Shown here: positions 55,840 through 64,000 of the stretch, piece by piece
Position numbering within the stretch: position 1 is the stretch's first letter
Layout: each line of letters starts with the position of its first letter
From: Acanthosepion lycidas
Lineage: Eukaryota; Mollusca; Cephalopoda; Sepiida; Sepiidae
DNA: 64,000 bases
Direction of reading: 5' to 3'
Assembly: GCA_963932145.1 (NCBI GenBank)
Contig: OZ010578.1
Span: 45,929,516 to 45,993,515, forward strand
Made by a program: the position numbers and the translations under genes
The notes under the pieces: model-generated
What the model was told of the DNA's origin: nothing
The model's input: the letters and a program-made list of their open reading frames with translations, nothing else
Databases searched by the model: none

Positions 55840-56620
55840 TTTATTAGATGAGGTATTTTGATTGCTGTATGTACTTAGTTTGGACAAATTTCCTTTTTTT
55901 TATGTTTTGACCATGTTCCTATCTGACTTTCCTTACGTATCTACTGTGTTCTGAAATGTCTTCAAATCTTGTTCTCAGAAAGCATGTATTCAGTTTCCAC
56001 CTTCATAGACATTATGCCTAGTGGTATGTTTCTGTGATTGCCTTTTCTTGGCCTCAGGACTGAACTCTCATCCTCCTGTTGAAAGTTACAATTCACACAT
56101 CTCTCGTAGTCCCCCTTTTTTTCCGAGTAAGCTGTTTTGCAGCTTTAGTACCCTCAAACTATTTGACAGCACCCCAGCATACAAGAAATCAGTCTCCCCG
56201 CCGCCAAAGTTATTATAATTGAGAAGGCTATTTGTTATAGATTGATAAGATGATAGGGAAGATAAGACATTTTCATGAACAATCATGTTTACTAAAAGAA
56301 GGCAAACAACAGGTTTTAGTATAACAAGAATTGACTTTTAATTAAAAGAGATTAGTAGGCAACAGTCAGATTTTGAGTGACGATAAAATCTACTAGGGTT
56401 GCTAGCTTAGTTGAACAGAGATTATAGAACAATAAAAAAAAAATTGAAAACATTGGTAAGATAAGAACAAGAAAAATAACTTGAAGAACGTCGTAAAGAG
56501 AAACTTAAGAAAAATGGTTATAAGCAAGAGAAGTGGCTTGATTTACAAAATATTTGAGGAAGCTCGGTAGTGAATACTGGAAAATCTCCTCTCAGATAAA
56601 AAAAGAGACTTGAAGTAACT
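55840..56620. other. Unassigned DNA
   Basis: Nothing recognised in either strand. Confidence 0.35.
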
Positions 56621-56624
56621 GAAA

Positions 56625-56965
56625 TGTGGTTCTACAGAAGGATACTGAGAATACTATGAACATGTGAGTCACGACAAAGATCTAGAGAAAATGGAAACAA
56701 AAAGGACACTTATACTCAGAATCAGAACTAGTTGAAATTTCTAGGGCACATAATAAGAAAAGAGAGCTTAGAAAGTTTGACACTCAGAGGGCATATTGAA
56801 GGCAAGAGGGACAAAAGAAAGGAGAGAATTACCTACTTAACGAGCTTATGTAAATGGATGGCAGAACAAGGATTAGGGGATAAAGATAAATGCCGCTAAG
56901 AGCTACAAAGGACAGTAAGTTGTGAAGGACCATGATCGCCCACGTTCGAAAGTCTCATGGGACAT
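56625..56965 (+). pseudogene. LINE-B 3' ORF relic
   Basis: 'FYRRILRIL', 'KRTLILRIR', 'LRGHIEGKRDKRK'-like and 'VKDHDRPRSKVSWD' fragments in shifting frames, same family as 7795 and 19035 but in the opposite orientation. More decayed. Confidence 0.65.
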
Positions 56966-56994
56966 AGATCAGTAGTTGAACAATGCCATTACAC

Positions 56995-57245
56995 TGAAAC
57001 GCTTCATGGTGATTTATGAGTGTGTGCTATCATGACCACTAAGGGTTTCCAAACAGTTTCGTCTACCCAAATTCACTCACAGTGCAGAGGTCAATCAATG
57101 ATGTGGTTTTCCGGTACTTCCCAACCGTGGCCCGTGCTGGGATTGTCTCCTCAAGCTGATATTATCAAGATGACACCTCATTAACAAATTGATTTGAACC
57201 TGGATCCTATGATTAGAATGCTAATGTTTCTAACCACCCAGCCAC
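56995..57245 (-). mobile_element. SINE-B copy
   Basis: Reverse orientation. GTCTACCCAAATTCACTCA and GTGGTTTTCCGGTACTTCC correspond to 11715-11780, and the tRNA-like head (plus strand TTTCTAACCACCCAGCCACG) is at the right end. Confidence 0.65.
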
Positions 57246-57357
57246 GTGCTTATACCGAATGGCATAGCTATCGTGTATGCTTCCCGGAGAAGAATGTATG
57301 CAACCCTTGAGTTTGCGCCCCCACCACCACAAATACAAAATATTGCACAGTGACTCG

Positions 57358-57361
<4 letters not shown>

Positions 57362-57433
<72 letters not shown>
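57362..57433. repeat. (TA)n microsatellite
   Basis: About 36 TA units; mariner inserted at its edge. Confidence 0.95.
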
Positions 57434-57437
<4 letters not shown>

Positions 57438-58712
57438 GTTATCCCATAAGTTCTGTTCGAATTTTGAATAAAGAAAACAAGTGACCAAATGTTACATTTA
57501 ATTACAGATTTAATCAACAATGTATTTTCCCTGATTATCTATGACTTCCTTCCATCTATTAACAAGCTTACTAATTCTATTACTGTAAAATTCTTTTGGC
57601 TTCGAAGAACTCACAAAATGTCAGTTTTAACCGCTTCCTGTGTTACAAAAGCTGTTTCTTCCAAATTATTCTGTAAGTTACGAAACAAATGGTAGTCTGA
57701 AGGAGCAAGATCGGGAGAATAAGGTGGATGAGAAATTTTCTCCCAACCAAGTTCTTTGATCTTTTGTGACGTGATTCTTGCTGTGTGAGGTCGCGCATTG
57801 TCCTGATGAAACATCACCCCTTTTCGATTCACTAGAGCAGGTCTTTTTTTCCTCAAAGCTTGGTTCAAACGCTCTAATTGTTGACAGTATATTTGAGCAT
57901 TAATTGTTGCATTAGGTGGTAAGAATTCAAAGTGGATTATTCCTTGGCGATCCCACCAGATTGAAAGAAGAACCTTTTGCTCATGAAGTTCCCTTCTCGG
58001 CTGTGGCCCTTCCTCTTTACCAAGCCACTGTCTACGACGCTTAACATTTCGATAAAAGATCCATTTTTCGTCGCCAGTCACAAGTCTATCCAAAAAAGGT
58101 GAAACAAGTTGGCGAGAATGGAGAGAAGAGCAAATGTCAACTCGGGACTTGAGTTTGTTTTCAGACAATTCATGAGGCACCCATTTTCCAAGTTTAGGAA
58201 CTTTTCCAAGTTGTTGAAGATGATGATGAACAGTTGTATGGTTTGAACTGAGAACCACTGCCAATTCCTCAACTGATAAAGCAGGATTTTCTTCAAGGGC
58301 TGCTTCAAGAAGCTTTTCATCAAACTCAACTGGACGTCCGGTTCGATCTTTATCTTCAAGGGTGAAATCTCCACCTCTGAATTTTGCAAACCATCTTCTG
58401 CAAGTTCTTTCATTCACACATTCCTCTCCATAAACTGAGTGAATGTTTCTAGCCGCTTCGGCTGCTGAGTTTCCTTTCTTGAACTCATAAAACATTATGT
58501 GCCTCAAATGATTCTTGGGTACTTCCATGTTAGCAGGGTTTTAATCAAACAAAATTTAATTTTATTGTTCTCTGAAATAAAATTTGATCAGTTTAAATGC
58601 ATCTAAACATAAAAAATAATGTTCAGCTCCATTAGACATTATAAAATAATCTTTAAATTTCGTTCATTTTAAAAAAAGGTAAAATTCGGACTGAACTTAT
58701 GGGATGACCTGA
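57434..58712 (-). mobile_element. Mariner element with TIRs, 1279 bp
   Basis: Left end TCAGGTTATCCCATAAGTTC mirrored by the right end (reverse complement TCAGGTCATCCCATAAGTTC), TIR about 32 bp with a few mismatches, flanked by TA on both sides. It encodes one transposase on the minus strand. The insertion lies inside a (TA)n tract, as expected for a TA-targeting transposase. Confidence 0.95.
57510..58528 (-). pseudogene. Mariner transposase (DD34D), frameshifted near C-terminus
   Basis: A cut-and-paste transposase. The open frame runs from ATG 58528 for 305 codons: a helix-turn-helix DNA-binding region (residues ~10-110, 'ERTCRRWFAKF'), the mariner signature WVPHEL (116-121), and the catalytic DD34D triad Asp153 (VTGDEKW), Asp243 (HQDNARPH) and Asp278 (SPDLAPSDYH). 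A stop at 57611 ends it early. The expected C-terminal ~35 residues ('PKEFYSNRISKLVNRWKEVI' and 'DNQGKYIVD', stop near 57510) continue in another frame, so about one indel disables an otherwise intact gene. Full family length is about 340 residues. Confidence 0.95.
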
Positions 58713-58713
58713 T

Positions 58714-58723
58714 ATACATATAT

Positions 58724-58797
<74 letters not shown>
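58714..58797. repeat. (TA)n microsatellite
   Basis: Right-hand continuation of the TA tract split by mariner. Confidence 0.95.
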
Positions 58798-58799
<2 letters not shown>

Positions 58800-58819
58800 T
58801 AAACAACGCCAAGGCAATT

Positions 58820-59990
58820 AAAATAAATTATAATTGTCATGGGAGACCTGAATGCTGAAGTAGGCAATGGGAGGGAGGGTGAAATAGTTGACAAATTCGG
58901 ACTAGGAACCCACAATGAACAAGGAGTAAAATGGGTCTAATGGTGTACGGCAAATGAACCTACACCTGGTTTCAAGAACTCCCCCAGACGAATATGGACA
59001 TGAAGAAGCCTAAGAGAAACGAAAAGCCAAATCGACTACATAAATATCAACAAGAGATTCGGGAATGCAGTTGTACACTGCAAAACCAATCCAAATGCCG
59101 ACTGCGAGAGCTATCATCTCCCTGTTATATGTAAAATTAGAGTGAAAAAGCCTAAAGAAGCACCCAATATTGCAATACGACAGACTCTTGAACGATTCAA
59201 ATCTGAAGGAGAAATATATGAACAGAATGAAAGTCAGATACGAGGGACAAAAGGAAAATGGAAATTCGGAGTGGGGCGCACGAAAAAAAAACCTTAGTGA
59301 CATCAGCAAATGAGATTATCCCAAAGAAAAATAGACGAAGAAAAATATGAATGGATGACAGATGAGATTCTTGACCTAATAAAAAGGAGACAAAAAACAA
59401 GGCCAATCATGGAACAGAATATAGACCACTACACAAAGAAAAAAAAGCAACAAATGCAGACAGGCTAAAGAGGAATGGTTCAACGAAAAATGTGCAGAAA
59501 TAAGAATGAGAATCACAGATAAAGCAGATAGGCGTAGAAAAATAAGAGAACTAACAGGACAATGGACTTGCTCATCAGGAGACTGTATAAAATCCAATGA
59601 CGGAATGATGATAGAGAAAAAATATTTCAGAGATAGAACGAATATGTCGGAGAACTCTTCCACGACGATTGAAAACAACCGGTAATACACAGAAATATCG
59701 ATTAAACGGAAATATTAAAAACTGAAGTAAAAACAGCACTATCTAAATTGAACAGAAATAAAGTGGCAGGGTCAGGCAGAACTGTAATAGAGATACTGGC
59801 AGCGTTAGATGATTTCGGCATAGACAAGATTACAGAAATAATAAATGAAATCTACAACATTGGCAATATACCGGAAGACTTAAGTAGATCCAATTTCATA
59901 GCACTGCCTAAGAAGCCAGCGGTAAACGAATGTGAACTCCATTTGACAATCAGCCTAATGAGCCATATAACGAAACTGATCATCTGATGA
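58820..59990 (+). pseudogene. LINE-B-like endonuclease and RT start, relic
   Basis: Endonuclease part: 'VMGDLNAEVGNG' (AP-endonuclease GDLN motif) and 'SQIDYINI' (conserved DYI). Later 'VKTALSKLNRNKVAGSG' and 'IDKITEIINEIYNIGNIPEDLSRSNFIALPKK', the RT fingers region. Stops and frameshifts; cut off before the RT catalytic box. Confidence 0.8.
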
Positions 59991-60214
59991 ATAGAGCGCG
60001 CAGCAGAACAGTGATCTACTTATTCAAAACGGGATCGCCTGTGTTTGCTCTCTAGTGATCTGTGTTCAAATACCAGTGTCGGCAGCGACACTTTATTCCT
60101 ATATAACAATAATCAATAAAGGCCATTTGGGAATTACCTTTGAAAAATATCAATTAACTGTTACGTAACAATCATACCAAACTGTTGACTTTAATAACAG
60201 TTGACCGTCAATTA

Positions 60215-60294
60215 TTAGGTTGGTGCAAAAATAATGTCGTTTTCTCACATATGTTACTATGTGAGAAAACGACTTTATTTTTGCACCAGCATAA
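60215..60294. mobile_element. Palindromic mariner MITE, 80 bp
   Basis: TTAGGTTGGTGCAAAAATAA to mirror (CACCAGCATAA, slightly degraded), flanked by TA. Confidence 0.92.
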
Positions 60295-60396
60295 TATAAT
60301 TGATTACACAAAGCTGTATATTCAATGCTTATGCTTAAAAAGCTAGGGGAGGTGATAATTCAGCTGACAGGCCACCATTAATAGAAAATAAGTTCA

Positions 60397-60820
60397 TTTT
60401 TTTAATCATTTCACGTCAAGCAAGGGAATAAATCCACTAGGACACAAGAGGTTACTGAATGTTAGAGAATATGAGAAAAATATACTATTATGTTGGTGCA
60501 AAATTAATGACGTAATAATGTCGTTTTTTGACGTATTTTTAACGTCAAAAAACGACATTATTACGTCATTATTTTTGCATCAACCTAATATTAAGGAGAA
60601 AGGACAATAAAAGAACAAGAATTAAGAAGACGGAAATAACGATTGATATTACCCTTTAAAGATCAAAGTTGACTGAGAAGCAAGAAACCGAAAAAGAATT
60701 CCACAAGAGAGTAGTGCGATAGAAGAAACTGTTAGCATAGAACTTACGGTTACATCTAGCCATTTCAACTGTAAATTGATGAAAACTTGCCGCCAATCTA
60801 GTACTGTACTTAAATTCATA
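60397..60820 (-). mobile_element. LINE-A 3' fragment interrupted by a MITE
   Basis: The plus strand reads TTTAATCATTTCACGTCAAG at the reversed 3' end and CTTAAATTCATAAA near the coding part. The MITE at 60488-60588 splits it. Confidence 0.8.
60488..60588. mobile_element. Palindromic mariner MITE, 101 bp
   Basis: TTATGTTGGTGCAAAATTAA to mirror, flanked by TA. Contains the same extra inner TGACGTAATAATGTCG as the 54419 copy. Confidence 0.93.
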
Positions 60821-60864
60821 AATTTTAAGTTATGGGTAATTGAAGTGGGCCCCATATAAGATTC

Positions 60865-61635
60865 CCAGGGTAGTGGATTGCAGACGTTTTAATAAATAAA
60901 GAATAGAACGTAACTCTGATTTATACAAGTTGTATTAAAACAATATTACAAATAACTCCTTGCAAACACTAATGGTGTCTGCAACCAAACTTATCTGCTG
61001 AAGTCGATGTTTTCGCCATCTACGGATGGTGATAATGGTATAGAGCCGATTGGTTCTTCAAGTGTTCATTTCTTAGATCTTACTAAAAGTGAGTATTCTT
61101 CAAAAAGAGGTAGAAAAGCGCGCTAATAAGCTGAACTGTAAGCTGATTGGCTAACATTAAACTGCCAAGGATAGATAATCATAACTCTTATTTTTCATAC
61201 AGTACCAAAGAGAAAAGTTTATCAGAACAATTACTATGAATTGCTATCATATGGATAACATGTACGGTGCCAAAGATCAATTGCTAAAGATGGCTTTGAA
61301 TGAGTAAAGTGTGTAGATTTTGGCGAAGATCATCCTTCTTCAAACATTGTGGACTGACGCTCCAGAATCGCAAACAAATAGCTATACCAGATAACAGAAA
61401 GTGCATCACTTGAGGACTTTCAAAGCACATTGTAACTCGAAGAGAAAATAGTGACATAATCATGATGGTGAGATTACACACTACTTTCATTCAAAAAGTT
61501 AGAAATACTGGAAAGAGCAATAACAGCAACTGAACTTGAGAAACCTATTTTAAGAGAAAATTTCTATAATCTTCAACTGAAAGTAGTACTGGATGCTCGG
61601 TCAATGAATGCCAAATGTTTCCTTATAAGGAAACG
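60865..61635. other. Unassigned DNA
   Basis: No motif-bearing ORF and no recognised repeat. Confidence 0.35.
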
Positions 61636-61639
61636 GTTA

Positions 61640-61730
61640 ACATTACCATTAACACTGCCGTATAGATCCAGTGCGAAAACACATCCTTGTCTTACTCTTA
61701 CTGTTCTATTTTTGTGTTCTTGCTTAGCGC
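61640..61730 (-). pseudogene. Short LINE RT fragment
   Basis: The minus strand reads 'VRVRQGCVFALDLY', the conserved RT motif usually written G-V-R-Q-G-C-x-L-S-P. Nothing else of the element is recognisable. Confidence 0.5.
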
Positions 61731-61799
61731 ATTTCCGTCCTGAGTGTGACGATTAACTACATCCGGCAGCAAGGCCTCTGATCGTCGTGGTGGGGAAGT

Positions 61800-62250
61800 A
61801 TTGAGGAGCGCAGAACCACCTCTTAATTGCTCTCGTTCCTAAATCCACCTTGACTCGGGGTGGTAGCACTTGTTAGAGTCCCAACTATAGGCAAATAGTT
61901 AACACAAAAACTGGCATCAAAACACTATGGAAGTATAAAAATACATTCACATAGTAAAAAAACAAAAAAACATTTCCAGCAGTGCATAAAAATATTACCA
62001 GCAGTACATTTTGAAAAAAAAAAAAATATTACAAGCAATACATTCTTGTTAAAAAAATTAAAGTTACCAGCAATTCAATTTTGTAAAAAAAAAAAAAAAA
62101 ATTACCAGTAATACAATTTTTGAAAAATAAAATTACAAGCAATGCATTTTTTTGTAAAAGAAATTATTAATGCCCCCAAGAAAATTAAATTTCAGCATTA
62201 AATAACCAATAAGGTGTTGATATGCCGCTAAACAGACTCTAAAACTGGGC
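61800..62250 (+). repeat. Repeat-C, uninterrupted copy
   Basis: CGGGGTGGTAGCACTTGTTA, CTATAGGCAAATAGTTAACAC, then A-rich internal subrepeats (ACCAGCAGTACATTTT-type, four to five times) and a 3' part ending GTTGATATGCCGCTAAACA. Matches 31478-31905. Confidence 0.8.
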
Positions 62251-62805
62251 GCATTTTCTATTAGTGCAGGGAGTGTGTTTCCAGTAAATGCATATACACC
62301 ATTATAGATCGCTTATTTGGGGATATTTCTTTTAATTGTAAGAATAAACAAAACCATTCCTACTTCAGTTTAATTAATTTTGCACTATCAAAATTTAGAA
62401 AGCATTACAATTTTATTTCGCAATTATCATTTCTTATAATGGTTATTAAGTAAAGAATTTTATTTGACTCACTTGTAGAACCCAAATTCTACATTATTCC
62501 AATACCCAAAATAGTTAGGTCAAATCTGTGCAAAAAGTGGATCACAGAACACTGTCAACTTCATACACTTTCAAAAAAATATCGAGCCCTCATTGGTTAA
62601 TAAATATACAAGTAGGCGTGACTATCCACCCACGCTTAACTAATTTTTACAGCTCGTGACTGAAATCCAAGTTCGCGTCGAGTATCTGTGAGCCACCTGA
62701 ACCAAATAAAAACAGAAACTCATTCACACTCGCCAGTGAGAATTGTGACATCAATCGAATTGCAACGAAACTTCACGTCACACAATTTTAAGTTTTTTCG
62801 TTCAT
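62251..62805. other. Partly repeat-related; otherwise unassigned
   Basis: 62517-62600 shares GTCAAATCTGTGCAAAAAG with 23120-23212. The rest is not recognised. Confidence 0.4.
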
Positions 62806-63622
62806 ACTGTAGACTCGTCTTTTTCCTATCTATCACCCCTAGTAACAGAACAGTCTATATCTTACGCCTACGTACGGAAAACTTCAACCAATTAAAACCG
62901 TACTAGACGAACCAACAAATCTCATTGGTCAACGACACTAAAATCTGAAAGTTGCACGTGCAAAAGCGAAATTGCGCCAAAACTTAAGTGAGCCGATTTC
63001 GGACTTTCAGAACTTATAAAAGAAGATGCCGACTGACCCAAGCAGTCAGTGACGAACACCCACAGAGAAATTGCCAACATACTCCACGTCACTCGAAATC
63101 ACGATTTTACCGCGCAAAGGTACATCAACGCTGACTCACACACAATTAAAACTCAACCAACTCTGTGAACATCGATTCTCAAACATTGCTTATCTAAAGT
63201 GAATTATATTCACTACTTATTTAGTAAACATCAATGTGGGAACGACCTTAAAAAACATTACAGTCAACGGTAGATCACTCCTTAAGAACTCCTTCTAAAA
63301 AGACACTTAATATTGACAATTCTAATACCAACACAAATCTAAAACGGACTGCAAATGAACGAACGATTACAAAGAGAGACATTCTGAAACCTAAAACATC
63401 ATACACATTTTGCCAACATAACATATATCAATTATCCTGCTTGTATATTGTTTTGAATTGTATATAAATGTTTTATTAGTTTCTAATTAAATATGTCTTG
63501 TTCTTAATCGTATTTTAAATTTCGTTGATTTATTTGTTGTGGATGCAGAAAGTCACGCAACCTACACAAATTCCTTCTGATTCTTTCAAGCATAATTAAT
63601 AAATTCTGCACATCCCCAATAA
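62806..63622 (+). repeat. ~820-bp promoter-like repeat, copy 2
   Basis: Nearly identical to 36475-37297 throughout, including the CCAAT-type boxes, ACTTATAAAAGAA (~63010) and GACTGACCCAAGCAGTC. No GIY-YIG sequence precedes this copy. Confidence 0.9.
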
Positions 63623-64000
63623 TACGAACATTATACAAATTAACGATATTCACACTCATCAAAACTTATCAGTGAAATTTATTCTTATTCACTCACCAAA
63701 TTCCTTTACGCAGAAGTTAAACACATTCCTGCTAATAAATCGACATATTTTTTCTACATTCGAGAAAATTGTATTACACAAAACAATCAAAGATAGATAA
63801 CTTCTTTGATCACAAATTGCATTCAACTTAATAAACGTTTACTACTTACATGAACAGTAAATTTTTTCTCTTGCAATTAATTTACAGAAGCTTCAATAAC
63901 AGATTCTAACAAAAAACCTTTCGAATTAGAAATCATTAACAAAATTTAATCTTTTACCAAACTTAAGTTCAACATAAATTAAACTAACAAGATTTAACTT
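63623..64000. other. AT-rich DNA, nothing recognised
   Basis: No coding or repeat signal recognised up to the window edge. Confidence 0.4.

Noticed and set aside
57213..57488. 91-codon minus ORF with an IYIYIY core
   Set aside because: Reads through the (TA)n tract and the mariner end; not a gene.
60000..60075. tRNA-like stretch ending GTGTTCAAATACCAGTGTCGG
   Set aside because: Only the T-arm is convincing; probably the remains of another tRNA-derived SINE, too degraded to call.

Overview
The window reads as AT-rich, intron- and transposon-dominated animal nuclear DNA. It has no bacterial features: no operons, no ribosome-binding sites and no long host ORFs. One host gene is recognisable, the 5' part of VPS26C (DSCR3, a subunit of the endosomal Retriever complex). 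It lies on the minus strand as short spliced exons spread over 18 kb. Very long (TA)n tracts, Penelope-like elements with GIY-YIG nuclease, mariner and Ty3/gypsy relics, and many repeated LINE and SINE families suggest a mollusc, most likely a coleoid cephalopod. That taxonomic call is inference from repeat style and remembered family resemblance, not a database match.

Layout. 1-3.7 kb: a 5'-truncated Penelope element (minus) and diverged repeats. 3.7-22.0 kb: VPS26C exons at 3686-3766, 9571-9651, 12412-12561, 15466-15609 and 21949-22005. The introns hold a Tc1/mariner remnant, an hAT element with an 8-bp target duplication, a LINE split by a SINE, a 5S rRNA+tRNA-headed SINE, a 0.55-kb terminal-inverted-repeat element and a 1.25-kb (TA)-based array. 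One expected exon, between 3767 and 9570, was not found, and the 3' exons lie beyond position 1. 22-30 kb: the region upstream of VPS26C, with a pogo-like MITE, a 181-bp-arm inverted repeat, a large direct repeat on both sides of exon 1 and long unrecognised AT-rich DNA. 30-38 kb: a decayed gypsy element (plus) riddled with insertions, then a Penelope 3' fragment followed by an ~820-bp promoter-like repeat whose second copy is at 62.8-63.6 kb. 38-44.8 kb: LINE fragments, a second 5S+tRNA SINE and a very homogeneous 80-bp satellite of 36 units that abuts another SINE copy. 44.8-50.1 kb: a more recent gypsy element (minus) with both LTRs and all pol domains, but several lesions. 50-64 kb: a terminal-inverted-repeat element containing a SINE, a perfect 41-bp-arm hairpin, a solo LTR, an almost intact mariner with TIRs, and LINE fragments.

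The most interesting items are: (i) a SINE family whose head is a 5S rRNA-like unit followed by a tRNA-like unit, seen in the same order at two independent loci; (ii) six palindromic ~80-103-bp MITEs whose ends strongly resemble the mammalian Hsmar1/MADE1 terminus, one with a paralogous empty site in the window; (iii) the 80-bp satellite joined to a SINE head; and (iv) several long perfect or near-perfect hairpins. Apart from VPS26C, no set of host genes working together is visible. The remaining coding sequence belongs to mobile elements.
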